Shown here one piece after another: positions 50,001 to 60,269 of a stretch of 64,000 bases of DNA. The position numbers and the translations under genes are program-made. Below the pieces are notes generated by a model that worked only from the letters and a program-made list of their open reading frames with translations, did no database searches and was not told where the DNA came from. The stretch comes from Shimia_B sp038528385 (GTDB lineage: Bacteria > Pseudomonadota > Alphaproteobacteria > Rhodobacterales > Rhodobacteraceae): positions 165,354-229,353 of the forward strand of contig JBCBET010000004.1 in assembly GCA_038528385.1 (NCBI GenBank). The letters are read 5' to 3'. Each line of letters opens with the position of its first letter. Position 1 is the first letter of the stretch.

Positions 50001-51251
50001 CTAGCGTAGCGTGCGACCCTTCAGGATCGCGTCCGCGCCAAATTTCTCCCTGATCTTGTCGGTGGCGAGCTCGGCCCGGGCGCGCTTCTCGCCCTCTGGG
50101 TCGAGGAGATCGCCCGCCAGCCCCGCTTCCGCATCGCTGAGGTCCGACAGCCCCACGCCGAGAAGCCGGTAGGGGCTCTTGTGATCCACGGCATCGAAGA
50201 GGCCGCGCGCGGTGCGGTAGAGCTTGTCGGCGATGTTGGTGGGCTCGTGCAACGTCACGCGGCGGGTGACGAGCGTGTGATCGGCACGCTTCAATTTGAG
50301 CACGACGACGCGGCCCGCCATGCTCTTGGCCTTTGCGCGGTCGGCGACCTTCTCGGCCATGCGCCAGATATGGCCGTCGAGGATGTCCGGGTCGGCGGTG
50401 TCGGCGCCGAAGGTCGTCTCGTTTGAGATGCCCTTCACGCTCGGGTCGCGGGCCACGCGGCGCGCATCCTCGCCGCGCGCGAGATGCCAGAGCCGCGCCC
50501 CCATGGAGCCAAAGCGGGCAAAGAGGTCTTCCCGCTCCCAGCGCTTGAGATCGGCGAAGGTGCGGATGCCGGCCTTGTCCAGGGAGGCCTGTGCGGCAGC
50601 GCCCACGCCCCAGATGAGGCGCACGGGCTTGTCATGGAGGAAGTCCGCCGTCTCCGCCTTGCCGATGATGGAAAACCCGCGGGGTTTCTCGAGGTCGCTT
50701 GCGACCTTGGCGAGGAACTTGTTGTGCGACAGCCCGATGGAGCCGGTGAGCCCGAGCTCGGTGCGCATGCGCTTGACGAGGCGTGCCAGCATGACGGCCG
50801 GCGGCGCGCCGTGGAGCCGCGAGGTGCCCGACAGGTCCATGAAGGCCTCGTCGAGGGAGAGCGGCTCTATGGAGGGGGTCATCTCCTCCATCATCGCCCG
50901 GATCGCGCGGGAGGCCTCCACGTAGGCGTCAAACCGCGGCTTCACGATGACGGCGTCCGGGCAGAGCTTGAGCGCCTGGAACATGGGCATGGCCGATTTC
51001 ACGCCGCGGATGCGCGCCACGTAGCAGGCCGTAGAGACGACGCCGCGCCGCCCGCCGCCGATGATGACCGGCTTCGAGGCGAGTTCGGGATTGTCGCGCT
51101 TTTCCACCGAGGCATAGAAGGCGTCGCAATCCATGTGGGCGATGGTGAGATCGAAGAGCTCGGGATGCGAGATAATCCGCGGGCTCCGGCAGGCCGGGCA
51201 GCGCTTGCCTTCCGCAAAGGTCTTCAGGCAGTCTCGGCACAGGGCGGGCAT
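50001..51251 (-). CDS. dinB: DNA polymerase IV with N-terminal zinc-finger-like extension
   Basis: 416 residues, Y-family translesion polymerase. The first 24 residues carry four cysteines in CRDCLKTFAEGKRCPAC, a zinc-ribbon-like extension common in Rhodobacteraceae DinB. The palm follows with HMDCDAFYASVEKRDNPEL and SLDEAFMDLSG (catalytic carboxylates), then GSIGLSHNKFLAKVASDLEK. The little-finger domain is intact. No LexA-type GTTC-N7-GTTC motif is apparent in the short upstream region. The C-terminus lacks an obvious beta-clamp motif at the end. Confidence 0.94.
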   Translation of the reverse strand: MPALCRDCLKTFAEGKRCPACRSPRIISHPELFDLTIAHMDCDAFYASVEKRDNPELASKPVIIGGGRRGVVSTACYVARIRGVKSAMPMFQALKLCPDAVIVKPRFDAYVEASRAIRAMMEEMTPSIEPLSLDEAFMDLSGTSRLHGAPPAVMLARLVKRMRTELGLTGSIGLSHNKFLAKVASDLEKPRGFSIIGKAETADFLHDKPVRLIWGVGAAAQASLDKAGIRTFADLKRWEREDLFARFGSMGARLWHLARGEDARRVARDPSVKGISNETTFGADTADPDILDGHIWRMAEKVADRAKAKSMAGRVVVLKLKRADHTLVTRRVTLHEPTNIADKLYRTARGLFDAVDHKSPYRLLGVGLSDLSDAEAGLAGDLLDPEGEKRARAELATDKIREKFGADAILKGRTLR

Positions 51252-51282
51252 GGCCCGAAGTTATGCGCTTTTTGCGGGCGGC

Positions 51283-51336
51283 GGAATGCCTCCGGCGGAA
51301 GTACATGGCACAAAGAAGGTCGGAGCGTGCGCCATG
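51283..51336 (+). repeat. Dispersed repeat copy supplying SD and start codon of NUDIX gene
   Basis: GGAATGCCTCCGGCGG, GAAGTAC, ATGGCACAAAGAAG (core 51283-51318), then GTCGGAGCGTGCGCC and the ATG at 51334. CGGAG (51321-51325) is the Shine-Dalgarno of the NUDIX gene. It lies between divergent dinB and the NUDIX gene. Confidence 0.8.
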
Positions 51337-51771
51337 GAGCGGGATGCGGCGGAGGAGGGCCCCTTCATCGGGGCGAAAGTCGCGCTTTTCATCGGCGCAC
51401 GGCTCCTCGTGATCCTGCGGGACGAGGACCGCGACATCCCCTGGCCGGGCTGGTGGGATTTTCCCGGCGGCGGTCGCGAGGGGGCGGAGACACCCGAAGA
51501 GGTCGCTCTCCGGGAGACGCGGGAGGAGGTGGGCCTCGCCCTCGATCCCGGAGGCTTCGTCTGGAAGCGGGCCCACCGCACCTCCGACGGGCTGGTGACC
51601 TTCTTTTTCGTGCACCACCTGCCCGCGGCGCGGCGGGCCGACATCGTCCTCGGCTCGGAAGGGCAGCGTTGGGAGCTCTGGTCCGCGGCGGCCTATCTGG
51701 CGCATCCCAAGGGCATCCCGCATTTCAAGGAGAGGCTGCGCCTGTATCTCCATCATCACGGGTCTTCATGA
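51334..51771 (+). CDS. NUDIX hydrolase
   Basis: 145 residues. The Nudix box is complete: GGREGAETPEEVALRE followed by TREEVGL, matching Gx5Ex7RExxEExG. WWDFPGGG precedes it. The family hydrolyses nucleoside diphosphates linked to another group; the substrate is not predictable. ATG 51334 is within the repeat tail with CGGAG upstream. The frame is open further upstream but overlaps dinB. The next gene downstream is preceded by a glycine riboswitch. Confidence 0.9.
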   Translation: MERDAAEEGPFIGAKVALFIGARLLVILRDEDRDIPWPGWWDFPGGGREGAETPEEVALRETREEVGLALDPGGFVWKRAHRTSDGLVTFFFVHHLPAARRADIVLGSEGQRWELWSAAAYLAHPKGIPHFKERLRLYLHHHGSS

Positions 51772-51839
51772 TCACTATGACGCGATTTGAATTGCGCGCG
51801 TCGGGGCAACGGGCGCATGATATAGATTATCAGACCTCT

Positions 51840-52015
51840 GGTCGGGAGAGCGCAGCGCGGCTGCCGCCGAAGGAGCAACCGCCCCGGTAAACTCTCAGGC
51901 ACATGGACCGGCTAGGGGGCAAAACTCCGGAGAGTCCGCGAACACCGCGCGGGCACCGAAGGCGCAAGCGGGCCCGCTTCCCGAGGGCGGCCCGTGAAAA
52001 CGCTCAGGTCGTGAA
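51840..52015 (+). promoter_or_regulatory. Tandem glycine riboswitch
   Basis: Aptamer 1: GGAGAG (51844-51849), GCCGAAGGAGCAA (51866-51878) and GGTAAACTCTCAGGCA (51886-51901). Aptamer 2: GGAGAG (51929-51934), CACCGAAGGCGCAAGC (51954-51969) and GAAAACGCTCAGGT (51996-52009). Both share the class signature of the gcvT riboswitch, and the linker is short. Two aptamers bind glycine cooperatively in known members. It lies in the leader of the DadA-like gene. Confidence 0.93.
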
Positions 52016-52023
52016 CGGAGGGG

Positions 52024-52057
52024 GCTGCTTTTGAGCGCGTGGCGCGCTGGAAGGAGC
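52024..52057 (+). promoter_or_regulatory. Candidate expression platform hiding the SD of the DadA-like gene
   Basis: Inner stem AGCGCG (52034-52039) and CGCGCT (52043-52048); outer pairing GCTGCTT (52024-52030) with AAGGAGC (52051-52057), six of seven pairs. AAGGAG is the Shine-Dalgarno of the gene at 52064. This suggests translational control by the riboswitch; no terminator is seen. Confidence 0.5.
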
Positions 52058-52063
52058 TTGAAC

Positions 52064-53311
52064 ATGGACCACATCGCCGTCATCGGAGCCGGCATCACCG
52101 GCATCACCACCGCCTTCCAGTTGCACCAGCGGGGCTTCGACGTCACCGTCATCGACCGGCAGCGCTACGCGGGCATGGAGACGTCGTTCGCCAATGGCGG
52201 GCAGCTTTCGGCCTCCAACGCCGAGGTCTGGACCTCCTGGGGCACGGTCTTGAAAGGCCTGAAATGGATGCTGCGCTCCGACGCGCCGCTCCTCGTGAAC
52301 CCGACCCCCTCCTGGCACAAGATCAGCTGGATGGCGGAGTTCCTGGGCAACATCCCGAACTATCGCACGCACACCGTGGAGACGGTGCGCATGGCGCTGG
52401 CCGCGCGCGCCACGCACCAGGCCATGGCAGATATCGCCGGGGTCGACTTCAACCTGTCGCGCGAGGGTATCCTGCATTTCTACGAAACCGACCGGGAGCT
52501 TGCCGCCGCCGCGAAGGTGACAGAGCTCTATGCGGCGGGCGGGCTGTCGCGCCGCGCGCTGACAGGGACCGAGATGCGCGAGATCGAGCCGACGTTGAGC
52601 GGCACCTATGCGGGCGGCTATTTCACGGAAAGCGACGCCACCGGCGACATCCACAAATACACCGCCGGCCTCGCCGCCTGGCTGGAACGGCAGGGCGTGC
52701 GGTTCGTCTACGGCGCTGCCGTGGACGCCGTGCGCGAGACGCGCACGGGGATCGAGATCGATGCGGGCCGACGGACGCTGCAATCCGACGCCGTCGTCGT
52801 CTCGGCCGGCATCGGGTCCCGGGCGCTGGCGCGGCAGCTCGGCGACCGCGTGAACGTCTACCCGGTGAAGGGCTATTCGATCACCGTCATGCTGCGCGAC
52901 CGCGCCTCTCAGGAGGGGGCGCCCAGCGTGTCGCTCCTTGACGACAAGGCCAAGATCGTCACCTCGCGCCTCGGGCCCGACCGGTTCCGCGTGGCGGGCA
53001 CGGCGGAGTTCAACGGCGACAATCGCGACATCCGCGACGACCGGATTAAGCCGCTCGTGCGCTGGGTGGAGACGCATTTCCCAACCGTGTCCACCGAGGA
53101 GGTCGTGCCCTGGGCGGGGCTGCGCCCGATGATGCCCTCCATGATGCCGCGTGTCGGACAGGGACGGTCAGAGCGCGTTTTCTACAATACAGGCCATGGA
53201 CATCTCGGTTGGACGCTATCGGCCGCCACGGCAGACATGGTCGCCGCCGAGGTCGCGCGTGCGCGCCGCGGCAACACGCGTGTCGCCATGGGCGGTGCGG
53301 CGATCGTCTAG
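52064..53311 (+). CDS. FAD-dependent D-amino-acid dehydrogenase-like oxidoreductase
   Basis: 415 residues of the DadA/DAO family. The FAD motif AVIGAGITGITTAFQL is at residues 5-20, FANGGQLSASNAEVW follows, and the end has TGHGHLGWTLSAATADMV (GHGxxG-type FAD contact). It oxidises an amino acid to imino acid; D-alanine type, or glycine/sarcosine type as in other DadA-like enzymes. The riboswitch implies the substrate or product is connected with glycine. ATG 52064 with AAGGAG is preferred to the TTG at 52031. The nearest annotated enzyme class is DadA, but the specific substrate is unproven. Confidence 0.87.
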   Translation: MDHIAVIGAGITGITTAFQLHQRGFDVTVIDRQRYAGMETSFANGGQLSASNAEVWTSWGTVLKGLKWMLRSDAPLLVNPTPSWHKISWMAEFLGNIPNYRTHTVETVRMALAARATHQAMADIAGVDFNLSREGILHFYETDRELAAAAKVTELYAAGGLSRRALTGTEMREIEPTLSGTYAGGYFTESDATGDIHKYTAGLAAWLERQGVRFVYGAAVDAVRETRTGIEIDAGRRTLQSDAVVVSAGIGSRALARQLGDRVNVYPVKGYSITVMLRDRASQEGAPSVSLLDDKAKIVTSRLGPDRFRVAGTAEFNGDNRDIRDDRIKPLVRWVETHFPTVSTEEVVPWAGLRPMMPSMMPRVGQGRSERVFYNTGHGHLGWTLSAATADMVAAEVARARRGNTRVAMGGAAIV

Positions 53312-53371
53312 TGCTTCCCGTGCCGTGATTGTGTCGCTATGTTGTGGCAAAAGCCATCGAGGACACATCAC

Positions 53372-54265
53372 ATGGATTTCGAGCAGCTCCTTTTCACCTT
53401 TCTCGGTCAGAACGCCTTTCTGATCGTTCTCGCGATTTTCCTGATCGTCGTCGTGTTCGCGGGCGTGCGGATCGTCCCGCAATCCGACCAGTTCGTCGTG
53501 GAACGCTTCGGGCGCCTGCGCTCGGTGCTCGGGCCGGGGATCAACTTCATCGTGCCTTTCCTCGACCGCGTGGCGCACCGCGTCTCGATCCTAGAGCGGC
53601 AGCTGCCGACGATGAGCCAGGATGCGATCACCACCGACAACGTGCTCGTGCAGGTGGAGACGAGTGTCTTCTACCGCGTGACGGAGCCGGAAAAGACGGT
53701 CTACCGGATCCGCGACATCGACGCGGCGATCCAGACGACGGTGGCGGGCATCGTGCGCTCCGAGATCGGCAGGCTCGAGCTTGACGAGGTGCAAACCAAC
53801 CGCTCCACGCTGACGGCGACGATCAAGGATTCGCTCGCGACCGTCGTCGATGATTGGGGGATCGAGGTTACGCGCGCCGAACTCCTCGACGTCAATCTCG
53901 ACGATCAGACGCGCGCCGCCATGCTCCAGCAGCTCAATGCCGAACGCGCGCGGCGCGCGGCGGTGACGGAGGCCGAAGGGCAGAAACGCTCCGTGGAGCT
54001 CGCCGCCGATGCAGAGCTCTATGCCGCCGAACGGGCCGCAGAAGCGCGGCGCGTGGAGGCGGAGGCGGAGGCCTTCGCCACTGCGGTCGTGGCCGCGGCC
54101 ATCGCCGAGAACGGGCTTCCGGCCGCGCAGTACCAGGTCGCGCTCAAGCAGGTGGACGCGCTCAACCAGCTGGGCGGCGGGCAGGGCCAGCAGACGATCA
54201 TCGTCCCCGCCAATGCGCTCGAGGCGTTCGGGGACGCATTCAAGCTCTTTGGAGGACGGTCATGA
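53372..54265 (+). CDS. SPFH/band-7 (paraslipin-like) protein
   Basis: 297 residues. N-terminal membrane anchor (residues 13-32), then an SPFH domain with VPQSDQFVVERFGR, LGPGINFIVPFLDRVAHRV and ATVVDDWGIEVTRAEL, then a coiled-coil helix with ERARRAAVTEAEGQKRSVELAAD. Family members scaffold membrane microdomains and regulate proteases. ATG 53372 with GAGG is preferred to the upstream in-frame ATG at 53339. The NfeD-like gene overlaps the 3' end, the classic partner of SPFH proteins. Confidence 0.93.
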   Translation: MDFEQLLFTFLGQNAFLIVLAIFLIVVVFAGVRIVPQSDQFVVERFGRLRSVLGPGINFIVPFLDRVAHRVSILERQLPTMSQDAITTDNVLVQVETSVFYRVTEPEKTVYRIRDIDAAIQTTVAGIVRSEIGRLELDEVQTNRSTLTATIKDSLATVVDDWGIEVTRAELLDVNLDDQTRAAMLQQLNAERARRAAVTEAEGQKRSVELAADAELYAAERAAEARRVEAEAEAFATAVVAAAIAENGLPAAQYQVALKQVDALNQLGGGQGQQTIIVPANALEAFGDAFKLFGGRS

Positions 54266-54546
54266 ATTTCGCGTTTCTTTGGTGGGTCTGGGCCGTCTTC
54301 GGGCTCGTCCTCGCGATCCTCGAGATCGTCGTTCCGGCAGCGGTGTTCCTCGGGTTCGCCCTCGGGGCGGGCGTGGTGGCGCTGCTCCTGGCCATTGGCG
54401 GCGCAAGCGCCGTGGGCGGGACGGTGGGCTGGATGCTCGTGATCTTTGCGGGCACGTCGCTCGCGGCGTGGCTCGTCCTGCGTTACGTGTTCCGCCTTCG
54501 GATCGGGCAGCAGGTGAAGACGTTCGAGACCGACATCAACGACTGA
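54262..54546 (+). CDS. NfeD-like membrane protein
   Basis: 94 residues with three or four hydrophobic segments (about 5-27, 29-46 and 54-72) and a short soluble tail (FRLRIGQQVKTFETD). This corresponds to the short NfeD1b type without the protease domain. It starts within the SPFH gene's stop region (ATGA overlap), GGAGG upstream, so the pair is coupled. The pair likely forms a membrane complex. Confidence 0.9.
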   Translation: MNFAFLWWVWAVFGLVLAILEIVVPAAVFLGFALGAGVVALLLAIGGASAVGGTVGWMLVIFAGTSLAAWLVLRYVFRLRIGQQVKTFETDIND

Positions 54547-54594
54547 GGCCCTGGGCGGCGCCTTAAGTGGCCCCGTTGGCCGGGGGCCGCGGCG

Positions 54595-55314
54595 TCAATG
54601 AAGGCGGTTCGGCTGTCTTGCCTGCGGGGTGTTGAGCTCCGCCACGATGGCTTCGGCGGCCTCCCTCGGGCTCGGCGCCTGCCAGACCGGGCGACCGACG
54701 ACCACGTGGTCGGCGCCTGCCGCGATGGCCTCTGCCGGGGTCGTGACGCGTTTCTGATCGCCCCTGTCGGACCCGGCCGGGCGTACGCCGGGCGTCACGA
54801 TGAGCCGGCCCGCGGCCTCCGGCAGGGCGCGGATGGCGGCGGCTTCTCGGGGCGACGAGATCACCCCGTCGGCACCGGCCTCGAAGGCGCGCGCCGCGCG
54901 CTCTGTGGCGAGCTCCGCGATATCCCCCGGTTTGATGAGCGCATCGTCAAGGTCGCCACGGTCAAGCGATGTGAGCACCGTCACGGCGAGGATCTTGAGG
55001 TCCTTGCCTGCTGCCCCCTCCTTGGCCGCGCGGACGACGTAGGGATCGCCATGGACGGTGAGGAAATCGAGATCGAATTGCGCTAGCCCCCGCACTGCGG
55101 CCTCCACGGTGGCGCCGATGTCGAAAAGCTTTATGTCGAGAAAGATGCGTTTGCCGTGCTCGTCCTTGAGCTCATTGGCGAGCGCGAGCCCGCCGCCGGT
55201 GAGCATCCCGAGCCCGATCTTGTAGAACGACACACTGTCGCCGAGCACTTCGGCGAGCTGAAGGCCTGCGAGCGCGTTGGGCACGTCCATGGCCACGATC
55301 AAACGGTCATCCAT
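54595..55314 (-). CDS. pyrF: Orotidine 5'-phosphate decarboxylase
   Basis: 239-residue TIM barrel that decarboxylates OMP to UMP. The catalytic array is in FLDIKLFDIGATV, the sequence begins RLIVAMDVPNA, and the phosphate-binding loop is VTPGVRPAGSDRGDQKRV. GADHVVVGRPVW completes it. Length is normal. The ribosome binding site upstream of ATG 55314 is weak. The gene stands alone; it faces the NfeD gene. Confidence 0.97.
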   Translation of the reverse strand: MDDRLIVAMDVPNALAGLQLAEVLGDSVSFYKIGLGMLTGGGLALANELKDEHGKRIFLDIKLFDIGATVEAAVRGLAQFDLDFLTVHGDPYVVRAAKEGAAGKDLKILAVTVLTSLDRGDLDDALIKPGDIAELATERAARAFEAGADGVISSPREAAAIRALPEAAGRLIVTPGVRPAGSDRGDQKRVTTPAEAIAAGADHVVVGRPVWQAPSPREAAEAIVAELNTPQARQPNRLH

Positions 55315-55388
55315 GGCCGCGGGGTAGGGGTGAGACGCGGTAATGACAAGGCGGAAAGACGAGGCCCCCGCCCGTAACGCTGGCGTCC

Positions 55389-55667
55389 TCAGGCGACGTT
55401 CGACTGGTTTGCGATCGGCCTCAGCCCCCGGGAGAAACGCAGACGCGCCTGTCCGCTGCGGATTTCGGGCATCCGGCGCAGCTGGCGAATGGCCTCGCCC
55501 ACCAGAAGGGCATCGGGCCGGATGCGGCGGGAGGCGGGTGTGCGGCAGTCCAGCGTGACGGTGCGGGTTTCGCTGCCCTCGCTCAGCACCACCTGCACCT
55601 TGCCAAAGACACTGTCGCCCATGGCCGTGAAGGCCACGCTCAAGACCACGATATCGAGAACAGTCAT
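55389..55667 (-). CDS. Conserved small protein of unknown function
   Basis: 92 residues. No signal peptide is obvious, though the N-terminus (VLDIVVLSVAFTAMG) is moderately hydrophobic. Central FGKVQVVLSEGSETRTVTLD looks beta-rich. The C-terminus is basic (RSGQARLRFSRGLRP). GTGGAGGG precedes ATG 55667. I do not recognise a domain. It stands between clpB and pyrF, reading away from clpB. Confidence 0.6.
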   Translation of the reverse strand: MTVLDIVVLSVAFTAMGDSVFGKVQVVLSEGSETRTVTLDCRTPASRRIRPDALLVGEAIRQLRRMPEIRSGQARLRFSRGLRPIANQSNVA

Positions 55668-55746
55668 CGGCCCTCCACTGATTGGCTTAAACCTACAGAG
55701 CACCCCTTAATGGGTCGTAAAGCGTGTCCATGCTCCCATCGCGACG

Positions 55747-55775
55747 CTTGCGCCGCCGTCGCGGCGTCCCCATTT
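55747..55775 (+). promoter_or_regulatory. Candidate heat-shock (sigma-32) promoter of clpB
   Basis: CTTG (55747-55750), 17 bases, CCCCATTT (55768-55775), matching the alphaproteobacterial heat-shock pattern CTTG-N17-CYYATNT in layout. clpB begins 69 bases downstream. Support is by pattern only. Confidence 0.45.
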
Positions 55776-55844
55776 GTCGCTGAGGCCCAGAGGGCGTGCC
55801 GCAACGGGCGGGCGCTTCGCGGGTGCTGAGAGAAGGAGAGAGCG

Positions 55845-58457
<2,613 letters not shown>

Positions 58458-58497
58458 GGCAAGCAACTGAGTGGGGGGCCAGCCCCCCACACCCCCC

Positions 58498-58594
58498 GAA
58501 GTACGCGGGCACAAAGAAGGGGATGGGGATCGGAAGCACCGGTCCCCTTTTCTTTGTGCCATGTACTTCTCCCGGAGGGCCGCCGGAGGCTCCC
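58498..58594. repeat. Inverted pair of dispersed repeats between convergent genes
   Basis: GAAGTAC (58498-58504) and GGCACAAAGAA (58508-58518) are mirrored by TTCTTTGTGCC (58550-58560) and GTACTTC (58563-58569). The right copy extends to GGAGGC at 58585-58590 and includes the CCCTCCGGGA block on the minus strand. It may end transcription of clpB and the SDR gene by a long hairpin. Confidence 0.8.
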
Positions 58595-58598
58595 GGCC

Positions 58599-59351
58599 TC
58601 ACGCCCCGCGCAGGGAGGGGAGGCCGATGCCCGTGCTCTCGAAACCGCCATCCACCGCCAGCGTCTGGCCGGTGATGTAGCTCGCGCGCTCCGAGCAGAG
58701 GAAGACGATGGCGTTCGCCAATTCCTGCTCCGTGCCGTAGCGGCCCAGCGGGATGGCGTCGTGATAGGCGTCGATGATGTCCTGAGTGTGGACGGCCATG
58801 GCGAGCTTCGTGCGGACGGGGCCGGGGGCGATGGCATTGGCGCGGATGCCGTGTTCGCCGAGTTCGGCAGCCTGCTGTTCGGTGAGCGCGATGACGGCGG
58901 CTTTCGAGGTGCCGTAGGCCACGCGGAGCGTGGAGGCGCGCAAGCCCGAGATCGAGGCGATGTTGACGATCGCGCCGCGGGTTTTCTTCAGCTCGGGTAC
59001 CGCGGCCTGGCTCACGAGGAAGGTGCCGTCGAGATTGACGCTCATCACGCGGCGCCAGCGCTCGAAGTCGGTCGCTTCGATGGGGCCGAAATCGGCGATG
59101 CCGGCATTGTTGACCAGCGCGTCTATCCGGCCGAAGCGCGCCACGGTCTCGCGCACCATCTGCGGAGCGTGCTGCGGATTGGAGATGTCGAGGGGGAGCG
59201 CGAGCGCACCCTCGGGCGCGGCGCGGGCGAGCTCTGGCTCGTCCCAGTCCACGAGGGCCACCTGCCAGCCATCGGCGAGGAACTGGTGCGCCGTGGCAAG
59301 GCCGATCCCGCGGGCGCCGCCGGTGATGAGTGCGATCTTTGGGTCTGTCAT
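58599..59351 (-). CDS. Short-chain dehydrogenase/reductase
   Basis: 250-residue classical SDR. The NAD(P) motif ITGGARGIGLA is at about 9-19, NNAG in VNNAGIAD, the active Ser in NIASISGLRA and YGTSK (Tyr-x3-Lys). The end matches the YITGQTLAVDGGF pattern of 3-oxoacyl-ACP reductase/sugar dehydrogenase types. The substrate is not determinable. The ribosome binding site is weak. It converges on clpB across the inverted repeat. Confidence 0.92.
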   Translation of the reverse strand: MTDPKIALITGGARGIGLATAHQFLADGWQVALVDWDEPELARAAPEGALALPLDISNPQHAPQMVRETVARFGRIDALVNNAGIADFGPIEATDFERWRRVMSVNLDGTFLVSQAAVPELKKTRGAIVNIASISGLRASTLRVAYGTSKAAVIALTEQQAAELGEHGIRANAIAPGPVRTKLAMAVHTQDIIDAYHDAIPLGRYGTEQELANAIVFLCSERASYITGQTLAVDGGFESTGIGLPSLRGA

Positions 59352-59395
59352 GGCGCAACGAAAGCCGCTGCGCGCGCCGCGGGCAAGCGCAAATG

Positions 59396-59424
59396 AAAAA
59401 GACCCCGCGTGGGCGGGGCCTTTT
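59396..59424. terminator. Bidirectional terminator after fasciclin gene
   Basis: CCCCGC (59403-59408) and GCGGGG (59413-59418), loop GTGG, flanked by AAAAA and TTTT runs that also allow partial pairing. On the minus strand it is followed by TTTTT. Confidence 0.7.
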
Positions 59425-59444
59425 CTAGATCTTCAGGTGTGGGA

Positions 59445-59930
59445 TCAGCTCTCCGGCGGGAGGATCACGCTGTCGATCACGTGGATCACGCCATTGGAAG
59501 CCTCGATGTCGGCGGAGACGACGTTGGCCGTGTTGACCATGACGCCACTATCGAGATCGATCATGATCTCGGCGCCGTTCACGGTGGCGGCCATCATGTC
59601 GTCGGAGAGGTCGGTGGACATCACCTTGCCGGGCACGACGTGGTAGGTGAGGATCGCCACGAGCTGGTCCTGGTTCTCCGGCATCAGAAGCGTCTCGACG
59701 GTGCCCTCGGGCAGCGCGGCGAAGGCCTCATCCGTGGGCGCGAAAACGGTGAACGGGCCTTCGCCCTTCAGCGTGTCCACGAGGCCCGCGGCGGTGGCGG
59801 CAGCGAGCAGCGTCTCGAAGGAGCCGGCTTCTGCGGCGGTGTCGACGATATCCTTGGAATGCCCGGCAGCGAAAGCCGACGTGGCCAGAGCGGCGGACGT
59901 GGTGAGTGCGAAAAGGGTCTTCCGGATCAT
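59445..59930 (-). CDS. Exported fasciclin-domain protein
   Basis: 161 residues with a signal peptide (1-22, ALTTSAALATSAFAAG). A single FAS1 domain follows: GSFETLLAAATAAGL, GPFTVFAPTDEAFAALP, YHVVPGKVMSTDL and IHVIDSVILPP. FAS1 domains mediate adhesion or are secreted and cell-wall-linked in many bacteria. GGGAG precedes ATG 59930. Ligand unknown. Confidence 0.93.
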   Translation of the reverse strand: MIRKTLFALTTSAALATSAFAAGHSKDIVDTAAEAGSFETLLAAATAAGLVDTLKGEGPFTVFAPTDEAFAALPEGTVETLLMPENQDQLVAILTYHVVPGKVMSTDLSDDMMAATVNGAEIMIDLDSGVMVNTANVVSADIEASNGVIHVIDSVILPPES

Positions 59931-60269
59931 GGTTTTCTCCCGATCATAGAGTGCGGCATGCGCCGCGGATGCCCGTGATATGGGGCGCTCGCGCGGTCTT
60001 CCATGCGCGCAGATCTGCCTGTGGCTCGGTTCTGCCGATTGACCGCGCCAGCTGCTGGGCTAAGCCGCGAATGCCGCGCGTTTCCAGTCACGTAAGTGTC
60101 AACGGGACCGGTCCCGCCGTGACGCGAACGCGCGCCTTTATTGGGCTTCTGACCCCGGCCGGCCTCGGGCGGGTCGTGTTACAGCCGTGCACGAGGCTGT
60201 CAGTGGAGTTGCTTTGGCGCGCCGCTCGCTCTTCATTAAGCGCTAAGGCACGAGTTGCAGGAGCACGGA
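59931..60269. other. Divergent intergenic region before msrP
   Basis: 339 bases between the leftward fasciclin gene and msrP. It holds the perfect palindrome CGGGACCGGTCCCG (60103-60116) and a hairpin with arms ACAGCC and GGCTGT (60181-60200). No gene is seen. I could not identify a promoter with confidence. Confidence 0.5.
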
